Below, piece after piece: positions 1 through 8,939 of a DNA stretch of 64,000 nucleotides. Positions within the stretch are counted from its first letter, which is position 1, and the number at the start of each line of letters is the position of its first letter. The notes under the pieces are model-generated. The model made no database searches. It saw only the letters and a program-made list of their open reading frames with translations, and was not told the DNA's origin. A program made the translations under genes and the position numbers. Source of the stretch: Flavobacteriales bacterium (GTDB lineage Bacteria; Bacteroidota; Bacteroidia; Flavobacteriales; UA16); assembly GCA_028141885.1 (NCBI GenBank), contig JAOIQU010000001.1:1-64000 (forward strand). Direction: 5' to 3'.

Positions 1-1
1 G

Positions 2-262
2 CACGTCCATCGTGCCGTCAAAGAAGCCGGCGACCTCGTTTCTGGGATGACCATTCACTTCGTGAACGAAGACTACGATGAGGGTGACGTTGTCTTCCAA
101 GCCGAGGTGGATTTGGCCCCCGAAGACGCACCTGAGGACATCGCAGCCAAAGTGCTGGAGTTGGAGCACCGTCACTACGCCCAGGTGCTGGAGGGATTGA
201 TTCGGTTGACGCACGGCACCGACATTCGCGACAACACGCACTTGAAATCACACAAACGTTAA
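2..262 (+). CDS. purN: Phosphoribosylglycinamide formyltransferase, C-terminal part (5' end outside window)
   Basis: The reading frame is open from base 2 and ends at 262, giving about 86 residues. The stretch HVHRAVKEAGD, then TIHFVNEDYDEG and VFQAEV, matches the C-terminal third of PurN, including the segment around the catalytic Asp (the DEG motif). PurN transfers a formyl group from 10-formyl-THF to GAR in de novo purine synthesis in the cytoplasm. It is cut only by the window edge. MarC starts 4 bp downstream, so the two may be co-transcribed. Confidence 0.9.
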   Translation, partial: HVHRAVKEAGDLVSGMTIHFVNEDYDEGDVVFQAEVDLAPEDAPEDIAAKVLELEHRHYAQVLEGLIRLTHGTDIRDNTHLKSHKR

Positions 263-266
263 GGCC

Positions 267-851
267 ATGTTGGAGTTGTTGAATTGGGAGGAATTGTTGC
301 AAAGCACCATGGTGTTGTTTGCGGTGGTTGACATTGTTGGCAGCATTCCCATCCTCGTGGATGTGAAACAGAAGGCCGGCGACATTCATGCGGGTCGGGC
401 AACGCTGGTGGCGTTGGGCATCATGCTCGCTTTTTTGTTGGTGGGAGAGGGCATCATTGGGTTTCTTGGAGTGGACGTGAACAGTTTTGCGGTGGCGGGT
501 TCCTTTGTGTTGTTTTTCATGGCGCTGGAGATGGTGTTGGGTGTGCAGTTGTTCAAGCAAGACGCACGAGCCATGAAGACCGCCACGATTGTTCCCGTGG
601 CGTTTCCTCTCATTGCTGGAGCCGGTTCCATGACCTCAATCATTTCACTACGCGCTGAATTTTCCCAGATCAATATTGCCATCGCCATCGTGATCAACAT
701 GGTCTTGGTGTACTTCGTTTTGCGCTACTTGGGTCGGCTTGAACGCTTTTTGGGTGAGGGAGGAATCGCCGTGTTGCAAAAGGTTTTTGGCATCATCCTC
801 CTGGCGATTGCGGTCAAGCTGTTCACCTCCAACATCAAACACTTGTTCTGA
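267..851 (+). CDS. MarC family integral membrane protein
   Basis: 194 residues, almost entirely hydrophobic, with about six predicted membrane segments. The VDIVGSIPI motif near residue 21, the GFLGV turn and the PLIAGAGSM motif in the middle are characteristic of the MarC/UPF0056 family, which has been proposed to transport small molecules across the inner membrane. The substrate is unknown. Length is normal for the family. The stop codon overlaps the rnhA start by one base (TGATG), which suggests translational coupling. Confidence 0.88.
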   Translation: MLELLNWEELLQSTMVLFAVVDIVGSIPILVDVKQKAGDIHAGRATLVALGIMLAFLLVGEGIIGFLGVDVNSFAVAGSFVLFFMALEMVLGVQLFKQDARAMKTATIVPVAFPLIAGAGSMTSIISLRAEFSQINIAIAIVINMVLVYFVLRYLGRLERFLGEGGIAVLQKVFGIILLAIAVKLFTSNIKHLF

Positions 852-1312
852 TGGCCAAAGTGACGATGTACACCGATGGCGGCGCGAGCGGCAATCCAGG
901 CCCAGGGGGATACGGCACTTTGCTCATGTACGGCGAGCATGTGAAAGAGATGAGCGAAGGGTTTCGATTGACCACCAACAACCGGATGGAGTTGCTGGCG
1001 GTCATCGTGGGGTTGGAAGCCCTCACACGCGATGGGGTGGAGGTCGAGGTGTATTCGGATTCCAAATACGTCGTGGATGCGGTGATGAAGCGTTGGGTGT
1101 TCAACTGGGAAAAGAAAGGGTACAAGGACAAGAAGAACCCCGATTTGTGGCAGCGGTTCCTTCGCATCTACAGGAAGCACAAGGTCACGTTCCATTGGGT
1201 CAAGGGCCACGCAGGCAATCCTTTGAATGAACGCGTGGACGCGATGGCGGTCGCTGCGTACCAAACCGGGAACTTGTTGACCGATACTTGGTATGAACAG
1301 AACGAAGCGTAA
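851..1312 (+). CDS. rnhA: Ribonuclease HI
   Basis: 153 residues, the full length of bacterial RNase HI. It degrades the RNA strand of RNA-DNA hybrids such as R-loops and Okazaki primers. The four metal-binding acidic residues are visible: Asp9 in YTDGGASGNPG, Glu47 in NNRMEL, Asp70 in YSDSKYV and Asp130 in NERVDAMA, together with the catalytic-loop His120 in WVKGHAGN. The start overlaps the stop of the MarC gene. Nothing is unusual. Confidence 0.97.
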   Translation: MAKVTMYTDGGASGNPGPGGYGTLLMYGEHVKEMSEGFRLTTNNRMELLAVIVGLEALTRDGVEVEVYSDSKYVVDAVMKRWVFNWEKKGYKDKKNPDLWQRFLRIYRKHKVTFHWVKGHAGNPLNERVDAMAVAAYQTGNLLTDTWYEQNEA

Positions 1313-1334
1313 GCGCAACGCAGGTCCCAGGGGT

Positions 1335-1342
1335 TATCTTTG
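1335..1342 (+). promoter_or_regulatory. Bacteroidota-type -7 promoter element (TATCTTTG)
   Basis: TATCTTTG fits the Bacteroidota -7 consensus TAnnTTTG exactly and lies 12 bp before the ATG at 1355. No TTG is visible at the expected -33 distance, so the promoter is partial. Its position supports the ATG at 1355 rather than the upstream TTG at 1340, which falls inside the element. Confidence 0.5.
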
Positions 1343-1354
1343 GGGCGCAAATCA

Positions 1355-2539
1355 ATGACAATGCGCACAGACCTCTACCAAGGCCACGACTACTACAACA
1401 TGGACGAGCTCCTCACCGAGGAGCACAAGTTGATCCGCGACACTGCGCGTGCGTGGGTGAAGCAGGAAGTCAGTCCCATCATCGAAGACGCGGCTGAGCG
1501 TTGCGAATTCCCCAAGCATTTGTTGCCTGGGTTGGGAGAGATTGGGGCGTTTGGGCCCTACATCCCTGAAGAGTATGGAGGAGCGGGCCTCGACCAAATC
1601 GCGTATGGATTGATCATGCAGGAGCTCGAGCGTTGCGACAGTGGATTGCGTTCCACGGCATCGGTGCAGAGTTCATTGGTGATGTACCCGATTTGGAAGT
1701 ACGGCTCTGAAGAACAAAAGCAAAAGTTCCTGCCCAAACTCGCGACCGGCGAATGGATGGGATGCTTTGGATTGACCGAGCCTGACCACGGGTCGAACCC
1801 AGGGGGCATGACCACGTCCTACAAAGAGGACGGCGACGACATCATCCTCAACGGTGCCAAGATGTGGATCTCTAACGCCCCGTTCGCACAGCTTGCGGTG
1901 GTATGGGCCAAGAATGAAGAAGGGCGCATCCACGGCGTGATCGTGGAGCGTGGCATGGAGGGGTTCAGCACGCCAACGATGAAGGGCAAGTGGAGCCTCC
2001 GTGCCTCTGACACAGGAGAGCTCATCTTTGACAACGTCCGCGTACCCAAGTCAAACATCCTTCCCGGACGCACGGGGTTGGGCGCGCCATTGAGCTGCTT
2101 GGACAGCGCGCGTTACGGCATTGCCTGGGGCGCCATTGGGGCTGCCTTGGATTGCTATGACGTGGGGTTGCGCTACGCAAAGGAGCGCACGCAGTTTGGC
2201 CGCCCCATCGCAGGGTTCCAACTGCAACAGAAGAAGCTTGCAGAAGCCATCACGGAGATCACCAAGGCGCAGTTGCTCACGCACCGCCTCGGGGTGTTGC
2301 GCAATGAGGGTCGCGCAACGTCCGCCCAAATCTCCATGGCCAAGCGGAACAACGTCGACATGGCGATCCACATCGCCCGTGAAATGCGTCAGGTGCTCGG
2401 GGGCATGGGCATCATGAACGAATATCCCATCATGCGTCACATGGCCAACCTCGAGTCGGTCATCACGTACGAAGGCACGCACGACATCCACCTGCTCATC
2501 ACAGGTCTCGACATCACAGGCGAGAACGCGTTCAAGTAA
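1355..2539 (+). CDS. gcdH: Acyl-CoA dehydrogenase, glutaryl-CoA dehydrogenase type
   Basis: About 394 residues with the complete acyl-CoA dehydrogenase fold. Visible motifs are the FAD/substrate segment FGLTEPDHGSNPGGMTT, SLRASDTGELIFDNVRVP, the quinone-family helix YGIAWGAIGAA, RTQFGRPIAGFQLQQ, and the C-terminal VITYEGTHDIHLL that carries the catalytic Glu. The pattern is closest to glutaryl-CoA dehydrogenase, which oxidatively decarboxylates glutaryl-CoA to crotonyl-CoA in Lys/Trp breakdown. Other short-chain acyl-CoA dehydrogenases are possible. The start is placed at the ATG at 1355. Confidence 0.88.
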   Translation: MTMRTDLYQGHDYYNMDELLTEEHKLIRDTARAWVKQEVSPIIEDAAERCEFPKHLLPGLGEIGAFGPYIPEEYGGAGLDQIAYGLIMQELERCDSGLRSTASVQSSLVMYPIWKYGSEEQKQKFLPKLATGEWMGCFGLTEPDHGSNPGGMTTSYKEDGDDIILNGAKMWISNAPFAQLAVVWAKNEEGRIHGVIVERGMEGFSTPTMKGKWSLRASDTGELIFDNVRVPKSNILPGRTGLGAPLSCLDSARYGIAWGAIGAALDCYDVGLRYAKERTQFGRPIAGFQLQQKKLAEAITEITKAQLLTHRLGVLRNEGRATSAQISMAKRNNVDMAIHIAREMRQVLGGMGIMNEYPIMRHMANLESVITYEGTHDIHLLITGLDITGENAFK

Positions 2540-2560
2540 GCCGTCTCATTTCCGACTGTC

Positions 2561-2923
2561 ATGCCCGTGGCCACGGAAGCGCATCATCGCCGCATCGCCG
2601 AGATGACCTACGCGTCGGTGCATCCGTGTTACGTCACCAAGGTTGAGAAAAAGGGCCGCACACAGGCGGAACTTCAGGAGGTCCTGACGTGGCTCACGGG
2701 ATACTCACAGGCAGACATCGCGTCGCACCTCGCACGCAAGTCCACGTTTGTTGAGTTTTTTGCGGAGGCCACGTTGAACCCGCGGGCTGAGTTGGTCACT
2801 GGAGTGATTTGCGGATACCGAATCGAAGCGTTGGACAACGAGCTCACCCGAAACGCACGCGTGTTGGACAAGCTGGTGGACGAGCTCGCCAAGGGTTGGT
2901 CCATGGAAAAAATCCTGCGCTGA
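2561..2923 (+). CDS. DUF2200 family protein
   Basis: 120 residues. The EKKGRTQAELQEVLTWLTGYS and ELVTGVICGYR segments and the C-terminal LDKLVDELAKGWSMEKIL are the signature of DUF2200, a small soluble family of unknown function. It follows the dehydrogenase by 21 bp and probably shares its transcript. It converges on the minus-strand gene that ends at 2925, leaving a 1-bp gap. Confidence 0.85.
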   Translation: MPVATEAHHRRIAEMTYASVHPCYVTKVEKKGRTQAELQEVLTWLTGYSQADIASHLARKSTFVEFFAEATLNPRAELVTGVICGYRIEALDNELTRNARVLDKLVDELAKGWSMEKILR

Positions 2924-2924
2924 A

Positions 2925-4949
2925 TCAGCGCACCCCAAACCGATCTGCGTCGCTTAAAAACGGCAACTTGCGGCGAAAGGCCATCATGTCAGCGCGCTGC
3001 AGCGTGGCGCACACTGCCTTCGATGCGCCGTCGCCTCCCGCATCCGCAAGGGTCTCTCCAGCATGGTCGATGACCAGGCTGTCTCCTGCGTAGCGGTGAC
3101 TGTTGGCGTCGTTCCCCGACCGGTTGACACCCACCACGAAACACTGGTTCTCGATGGCCCGCGCCTTGAGCAAGGTGCGCCACGCGTCGCGCCTTGGTTC
3201 AGGCCAGTTGGCCACGTAAAGTGCGAGATCGTAGGGCAGTGCCCCATGGTTTCGCACGAATCCAGGAAACCGCAAATCGTAACAAACTTGCAAGAGGATC
3301 CGCCACCCCCGCCAGGTCAACTCCACACGGTTCACCCCGGGCTGGTAGACCTCGTCTTCACCTGCCAGGGTGAAGAGGTGTCGCTTGTCGTAGGCATGCA
3401 GGTCGCCTTCTGGCGTGGCGAACCACATGCGGTTGAAGGAGGCACCTTGGAGGTCGCTCACAGCAACGCTTCCCGTGATGGCTACGTTGTGTTGGCTCGC
3501 AAGTTGCAACATCCATCGGGACGTGGTGCTGAGCCCTTCCTCATCCAACCCTTCAACGTGTTCCAGCGACATGGAAAACCCCGTGGTGAACATTTCGGGA
3601 AGCACCACGAGATCGGCAGGTGACTTCGCAAGTTCTGCGTCAATCCGATTTTCAAGCGAGGTGCGATTCGCCTGGGGGTCTTGCCAAACCAAATCTTCTT
3701 GCAACCCAAGCACGCGCAGCGACGCCGCTGTCGTTTCAGGGGCCTGGACCGGGCGGCTTTCTGTCGCCATTCCCTGACCCTCGACGGGAATCGCACGAAG
3801 CAAGGCCACGGCCTGGTCAAGGGTGCCGTCTTCTTTGGCGAAGCAAACCCGCACGGCCGGTTCGCCGCTGCCTCCGAATGCGTTCATCGGGATGGTGGCA
3901 ATGCCGTGGTCTCGTGTCCAACGTCTTGCCAAGTCGCCGTCGGTTTCACCAGGCTTCAAATAAGCGGCCACCCCCAACACTTGAAAATATCCCCCCTCCG
4001 CGGGTTGCCAGGTGAAGGCAGTGCCCTTCAATCCGTGCAAAAGCCGGTCTCTTTTGGCTGCGTAAATGGGGCCAACGGTGTCGAGGTGGTCTACTGCGTC
4101 TGGGGTTTGGAGGTAGTGCGCCAAACCGACTTGGAAAGGTGCGCCCGTGGAGAACACGTCGTACTGGTGGATTTTTCTCAACTCGGTGGTCACGCTTGCG
4201 GGTGCCGCGATCCAACCGATTTTCCAGCCAGTGGCGTGAAACAGCTTCCCAAAGCTCCCGGCCACAAGCGTTTTGTTCCGCAGGCGAGGGTGAAGGGATG
4301 GAAGTGGAGCGGGCCTTGAGTCATGGACCATGGGTCCGTACACCTCATCGCTGACAAGCCACGCATCTGTCCCTTCCATCGCGTCGGCGATGGCGTCCAA
4401 CATGGCCTGGGTCGTGACTTTTCCAGTGGGGTTGTGGGGGCTGTTGATCACGACCATGCGCGTTCGATCGCCAATGGCGTCGGCGAGGCCGAGTGCATTC
4501 ATTTCCCCTTGGCTGTCCGTCAGCGGCACACGCACGACCTGGCCTTGGTGTAATTCCACCAAGGGCGCGTACAAGTCGTAACACGGATCTTGGAGGACCA
4601 CTTCGTCGCCTGGCTGGACCAAGGCGGCGATGGCCGCAAACAGCACGCTTGAAGCGCCGGCACCGATGGTGATTTCGGTGTCAGGGTCGTAGCCCGCCCC
4701 TTCATGGTAGGACTCGGCAATCCACGTTCGCAATTGGGGGTTGCCAGCCATGGGGGCATATTGGTTTTGCCCAGCCTCGATGGCCTGATTCACCGCGGAT
4801 CTAAGCGCTTCGGGGGTGTCCAAATCGGGAAAGCCCTGCGCCACGTTGAGCGCTCCGCAATCGGATGCCAACGCCGACATTTCGGTGAAAATGGTCGTGC
4901 CGATGTGGGGCATCTTAGACCGCGGAAGCTTGGGCGTTTGGGTGTTCAT
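2925..4949 (-). CDS. Fused methionine/glutamine-type aminotransferase and omega-amidase
   Basis: 674 residues with two complete enzymes. Residues 1-390 form a class I PLP aminotransferase of the YbdL/MtnE/kynurenine aminotransferase type: YAPMAGNPQLR, NSPHNPTG (Asn173), SDEVYG, and the PLP lysine Lys235 in GSFGKLFHATGWK. Residues 410-674 form a nitrilase-superfamily amidase of the YafV/Nit2 type with the Glu452 (VLPEMF), Lys522 (DKRHLF), Cys556 (LQVCYDLRFP) triad. The two activities are consecutive in the glutamine transaminase/omega-amidase route, which salvages keto-acids such as ketomethylthiobutyrate: transamination using Gln, then hydrolysis of the resulting alpha-ketoglutaramate. The start overlaps the porZ stop by 4 bp (ATGA). 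Confidence 0.88.
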   Translation of the reverse strand: MNTQTPKLPRSKMPHIGTTIFTEMSALASDCGALNVAQGFPDLDTPEALRSAVNQAIEAGQNQYAPMAGNPQLRTWIAESYHEGAGYDPDTEITIGAGASSVLFAAIAALVQPGDEVVLQDPCYDLYAPLVELHQGQVVRVPLTDSQGEMNALGLADAIGDRTRMVVINSPHNPTGKVTTQAMLDAIADAMEGTDAWLVSDEVYGPMVHDSRPAPLPSLHPRLRNKTLVAGSFGKLFHATGWKIGWIAAPASVTTELRKIHQYDVFSTGAPFQVGLAHYLQTPDAVDHLDTVGPIYAAKRDRLLHGLKGTAFTWQPAEGGYFQVLGVAAYLKPGETDGDLARRWTRDHGIATIPMNAFGGSGEPAVRVCFAKEDGTLDQAVALLRAIPVEGQGMATESRPVQAPETTAASLRVLGLQEDLVWQDPQANRTSLENRIDAELAKSPADLVVLPEMFTTGFSMSLEHVEGLDEEGLSTTSRWMLQLASQHNVAITGSVAVSDLQGASFNRMWFATPEGDLHAYDKRHLFTLAGEDEVYQPGVNRVELTWRGWRILLQVCYDLRFPGFVRNHGALPYDLALYVANWPEPRRDAWRTLLKARAIENQCFVVGVNRSGNDANSHRYAGDSLVIDHAGETLADAGGDGASKAVCATLQRADMMAFRRKLPFLSDADRFGVR

Positions 4950-6934
4950 CGCAGGATGGCAAACTTCACAACGGCACCTTCTTTCCCGTCGCGGTCGGTG
5001 GCGAACGCGAGGTAAATCCCAAACGGCGCAGGACTTCCATCTTCGAGCAACCCGTCCCAGGTGGCTCGGCCGCCTTCGCTTTCGAGCACAGCCAGTCGGC
5101 GACCGGCTGCGTTCGTGATGTGGACGGAGCTCTCGTTGGCCAAACCGTCGATGACCACCGGCCCGTCGTGGTCCGCTCTGACTGGGTTGGGCCTGACCCT
5201 GACGTTGGACATTTCAGGATCCCAATTCGAAGAACCGCTCGTGTACGACATCAAGCCTTGGTCGGTGGCGATGTACGCCTCGCCAGAACCGTAGTCCATG
5301 GCGACATTCAAGATGTTGTTGGAAGGCAAGGGGCTGTTGTCGGTCGTGAAGTGGTGGATGGTCGAAAGGCCGTCCTCACTGACGACGTACAAACCGGCAT
5401 TGCGCGTCCCGATCCATTTGCGGTTGCCGCCATCGATGATGATGCTTTGGACGAAGTCCGTTTCGAGCAAGTGTTGCAGGTTTCCGTCTTGGGAGATGAG
5501 GATTTGGCTTGCGGTGACCTCACTTTCAAACACGGACGCGCTCTGGTAAAAAACACAGGGTCCTTTGGCGGTGCCCACCCAGATTTCTCCATCGAGATCT
5601 TCTTCGATGCAAAAGACGTCGTTGGAAGGCAGACCACCTTCCCCTTCATTGGCATTGAGGATGACCCAATTGTCGTCGTTGGGGTTGTCAGGAGTACCAT
5701 TGGGGTTGTACACGAGAACGCCTTTGCCACTCGTCAACGCAACCCAAACGTACCCGTCGCGGGTGACTTCAACGTCGTTGAATAGCAAATTCAACCCCTC
5801 GTTTCCCAAACCCATGCCCACGGTCGAACCGTCTGACAACATCACATGCAGGCATGTCTGTGTGGTGGGGGTGGTGAACCAAAGGTTGCCGTCACGGTCG
5901 AAATCGAGGCCGCTCACCGCCGAGCGTGGCGAACCACCCACCGAAGATTCTTCAATGCTTGAATTGGAAGCGTTAAGCACGCGCACGACCTCTCGGTTTT
6001 GGACTTCGATGAGTCCCTCTTCGTAGGAGGAGAACACCACGTGGTTCGGGTCTGTGGGGTCAATGCTGACGTCCATGATGTCCCTAACTTCACTGATGTC
6101 GTTGAGCGATTCCGGCAATTCTGGCTGCCACCACTTGCCGTTTTGAAACTGAAAGATGCCGTCGGTTTGGTACCTCGGGGTCCAGGATACGTCGACGCCA
6201 CCCGTGGCCACCCAGAGGTTGTCGTTCCAGCAATCGATTCGTCGCACTGCACTCGAAGGTGGACCAATTGGTCGGTCAGTGCGGGTGCCAATGCTCGACG
6301 CGTCGGGGTTGGGCACCCAGGTGATGATCCCGCCAACGCGACTGCCAAGCCAGACCTTGCCTCCGTTCATTGAGGGGTCGATCGCAACGTCTTCGATTTG
6401 GGCGAAGTCGGGTTCGGCCTGCGTGATGACTGTAGGAGAACCTTGATCGTCCCAGCCCCAAATCTGACAACAAGACGCGACAAGCAATCCTTCGGACCGG
6501 GTGCCATCGTTGTTCAGGATCCAGTTGCCTGAAGCCATGCCACCGTAGGTCAGTCCATCGGGATTCCAGCCAGGCATGACTTCCCAAAACCCGTCGTCGT
6601 TACCTCGCCAGACGACCACATTCGAACCGCCTTTCGTGCCGGTTGCCAACCACCATTGATTCGCATGTCGTTTCAATTCGAGGACCGCGCCGAGCTCGGG
6701 AAACGCCTCCGAGGATCCCCAGCTGTCCGCATTGGACAGAAAAGTTTCGGCATGCGGTGCGGTCAACATGCCCGCATTGGTGCCAACGAGCCACATATCC
6801 TCGTGGGCCAGCACAAATTGGGCAGCCACGACTTCACCGCCGGCTGCAAGCGGCCATGTGTCTGCGATTTCTCGCCGGATCAAATCCACCACCAACACTC
6901 CGACGTTGGTCGCGAAGTAGGCCCGATCGCCTCC
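4946..6934 (-). pseudogene. porZ: porZ-like T9SS protein, 5'-truncated
   Basis: About 660 residues of a two-domain beta-propeller protein. Repeated blades read GNLWFTTP, GYVWVALTSGKGV, GEIWVGTAKGP, RKWIGTRNAGLYV and GEAYIATDQGLM. The C-terminal domain starts at VRPNPVRADHDGP and ends GAVVKFAILR. This arrangement is that of PorZ, the cell-surface T9SS attachment-complex subunit that delivers anionic LPS to the sortase. No signal peptide or plausible start is present. Homology stops abruptly at about 6928 where guaA sequence begins in another frame, so the first blade and export signal are missing. This is either a real deletion or an assembly join. Confidence 0.75.
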
Positions 6935-7212
6935 ACGTTGCCACCATTGGTTTTCGCCAAATACTGAGCTCCATAGCACACTCCCAACAACGGCACCTTC
7001 CCAATGATTGCCGACAAATCTGGGTTTGGCGCATCGGTATCCCTCACGCTGTGCGGACTTCCAGAAAGCACGACACCGCGGCACCCCTCGGGCAGGAATT
7101 TGAACGCATTCCAAGGAATGATTTCCGAATACACGTTCAGCTCGCGAACGCGACGGGCGATGAGTTGGGTGTACTGAGACCCAAAGTCAAGGATCAAAAT
7201 GCTTTCTTGCAT
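6880..7212 (-). pseudogene. guaA: GMP synthase, N-terminal fragment only
   Basis: The ORF encodes 110 residues, of which the first ~95 are a clear GMP synthase glutaminase start: [30 protein letters not shown], and [18 protein letters not shown] with the nucleophile Cys79. The remaining residues read through porZ DNA in the wrong frame and stop at 6880. The rest of the glutaminase, the ATP-pyrophosphatase and the dimerisation domain (over 400 residues) are missing. guaA is normally needed for GMP synthesis, so either another copy exists or the junction is an artefact. Confidence 0.8.
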
Positions 7213-7217
7213 GGCCG

Positions 7218-7225
7218 CAAAGGTA
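7218..7225 (-). promoter_or_regulatory. -7 promoter element in front of guaA (TACCTTTG)
   Basis: On the minus strand TACCTTTG matches TAnnTTTG exactly and ends only 5 bases before the ATG of the guaA remnant. Transcription would then begin at or next to the ATG, giving a leaderless or nearly leaderless mRNA. No convincing -33 TTG is visible. Confidence 0.5.
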
Positions 7226-7235
7226 TTGTGCCTCC

Positions 7236-7269
7236 TTGCCTTCCGTGCTCTGACCGCGTGCTACTTTTG
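7236..7269 (+). promoter_or_regulatory. Promoter of maf: TTG-N23-TACTTTTG
   Basis: TTG at 7236-7238 and TACTTTTG at 7262-7269 fit the Bacteroidota TTG/TAnnTTTG promoter, with a spacer of 23 at the long end of the usual range. The ATG of maf is 20 bp downstream. It is back-to-back with the guaA element in the 77-bp divergent gap. Confidence 0.55.
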
Positions 7270-7289
7270 CACGGAATCCCCACATCGCC

Positions 7290-7883
7290 ATGTCCTCCCT
7301 GTATCCCCATCTTCAAGGCCGACGAATCGTCTTGGCCAGCCAAAGTCCGAGACGACGGGAACTGATTGGATTGCTGGGGCTCGATGCCGAATGCATGGCC
7401 CGAGATGTCGACGAGTCATGGCCCGCTGACCTGGAAGGCATCGACGTCGCTGCGTTTGTCGCCAACAAGAAAGCTGAGGCATACCGCGACGTGCTCCACA
7501 ATGGTGACGTCCTCATCACCGGGGACACCGTGGTCGTCCTGAACGGCAAGGTTCTGGAAAAGCCGGAGGACGAGGCACATGCCTGCAAGATGCTTCGGGC
7601 GCTGAGTGGCGAAACCCACACGGTTGCCTCTGCTGTGGCCGTCACCACCCTTGAACGAGGGACTCAATGCGCATTGGATGTCTGTGACGTCACCTTCAAT
7701 CCTTTGGAAGAGTCATTCATTCAGTCCTACGTCGCTTCAGGTGCACCCATGGACAAAGCGGGTGCGTATGGCGTACAGGATGTGATGGGCTTGATCGGCG
7801 TCTCGGCGCTGTCAGGATCCTTCTACACGGTGATGGGCATGCCGACTCACCGTCTGCATGAGTTGCTTCTGGACTTGGATTGA
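7290..7883 (+). CDS. maf: Maf-family nucleoside triphosphate pyrophosphatase
   Basis: 197 residues, normal for Maf. The N-terminal phosphate-binding motif LASQSPRRRELI, the catalytic TGDTVV (Asp in mid-protein), the KPEDEAHACKML segment and KAGAYGVQD are all present. Maf enzymes hydrolyse dTTP/UTP or modified nucleotides to the monophosphate in the cytoplasm. The KAGAYGVQD form is the one seen in dTTP/UTP-type Maf. It is the first gene of the rightward cluster leading to proteorhodopsin, but the 196-bp gap behind it suggests that the rhodopsin has its own promoter. Confidence 0.92.
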   Translation: MSSLYPHLQGRRIVLASQSPRRRELIGLLGLDAECMARDVDESWPADLEGIDVAAFVANKKAEAYRDVLHNGDVLITGDTVVVLNGKVLEKPEDEAHACKMLRALSGETHTVASAVAVTTLERGTQCALDVCDVTFNPLEESFIQSYVASGAPMDKAGAYGVQDVMGLIGVSALSGSFYTVMGMPTHRLHELLLDLD

Positions 7884-8079
7884 CTTCACAATTCAGTCTG
7901 TTAACGCACTGAAATTGACTTTCTTTCCGGGCCTGAAACAGGCATGAACACTCGTTTTTTGGGTGCAAAGCGCATTCGCGTTGCAAACAAAAGTGAAAAT
8001 CGAGTGAACAAACTCCATGAACAAGGGTTGTAGGTGTGTTCACAGGACACATTTCTATGTTCTCACCAAAACTTAAGTT

Positions 8080-8802
8080 ATGATTTCTACCATTCTCTCG
8101 ACCATCCAGGCGATGCCTGCTGATGACTACGTCGGATTTACCTTCTTCGTGGGCTGCATGGCCATGATGGCTGCGTCTGCGTTCTTCTTCCTTTCCATGA
8201 GCTCCGTGGAAGGCAAGTGGAAAACATCACTCCTCGTGAGCGGCTTGATCACATTCATCGCTGCTGTTCACTACTTCTACATGCGCGACTACTGGGCAGC
8301 TGTGCACGAGTCTCCAACGTTCTTCCGTTACGTTGACTGGACACTCACAGTGCCTCTGATGTGCGTGGAGTTCTACCTCATCTTGAAAGCCGCTGGTGCC
8401 AAGACAGGCCTCCTTTGGAAGCTCATCTGGGCTTCTGTGGTGATGCTCGTGACTGGATACCTCGGAGAGGCAGTCTACAACACGGGAACAGGACCAGCCA
8501 TCTGGGGTCTCTTCTCAGGTTTGGCCTACTTCTACATCGTGTACCTCATCATGGCAGGTGAAGCCAAGCAATTGGCAAACGCTTCATCTCCTGCGGTGCA
8601 AAAGGCTCACGACATCCTTTGCAAGTTCGTATTGATCGGTTGGGGCATCTACCCACTCGGCTACATGATCGGAACCGAAGGTTGGTACGACTTTGTCGAC
8701 GGCATCCCTGTGGACATGGACGTCGTGTACAACATCGGTGACGCCATCAACAAAATCGGTTTCGGCTTGGTGATCTACTCTCTCGCGGTCAGCGACAAGT
8801 GA
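8080..8802 (+). CDS. Proteorhodopsin, proton-pumping, green-tuned type
   Basis: 240 residues with seven membrane helices. Helix C reads RYVDWTLTVPLMCVEF, giving the proton-pump triad Asp86 (acceptor), Thr90 and Glu97 (donor), equivalent to D97/T101/E108 of the reference protein. Met94 sits at the colour-tuning position (105 in the reference), as in green-absorbing flavobacterial pumps. His64 is the conserved partner of the acceptor Asp. Lys225 in GDAINKIGFG binds retinal. It pumps protons out of the cell in light. The adjacent blh gene supplies retinal. The 196 bp upstream has no perfect TAnnTTTG; TATGTTCT at 8056 is the nearest match. Confidence 0.97.
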   Translation: MISTILSTIQAMPADDYVGFTFFVGCMAMMAASAFFFLSMSSVEGKWKTSLLVSGLITFIAAVHYFYMRDYWAAVHESPTFFRYVDWTLTVPLMCVEFYLILKAAGAKTGLLWKLIWASVVMLVTGYLGEAVYNTGTGPAIWGLFSGLAYFYIVYLIMAGEAKQLANASSPAVQKAHDILCKFVLIGWGIYPLGYMIGTEGWYDFVDGIPVDMDVVYNIGDAINKIGFGLVIYSLAVSDK

Positions 8803-8838
8803 TCCCCAGTACCCTCTAACCTGAAATCGTGACCTGTG

Positions 8839-8875
8839 AAGGGCCGGAAGCCAAGTGTTTCCGGCCCTTTCTTTT
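8839..8875 (+). terminator. Intrinsic terminator after proteorhodopsin
   Basis: AAGGGCCGGAA pairs with TTTCCGGCCCTT across a short loop, followed by a T-rich run. It lies 36 bp after the proteorhodopsin stop and before blh, so blh is either read through at a reduced level or has its own start. Confidence 0.85.
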
Positions 8876-8939
8876 CCCCCAAACTTCCTGACTCTCAACT
8901 GCAACAACACCACACTGCTTCACGTTAAATCCAAGAGCC

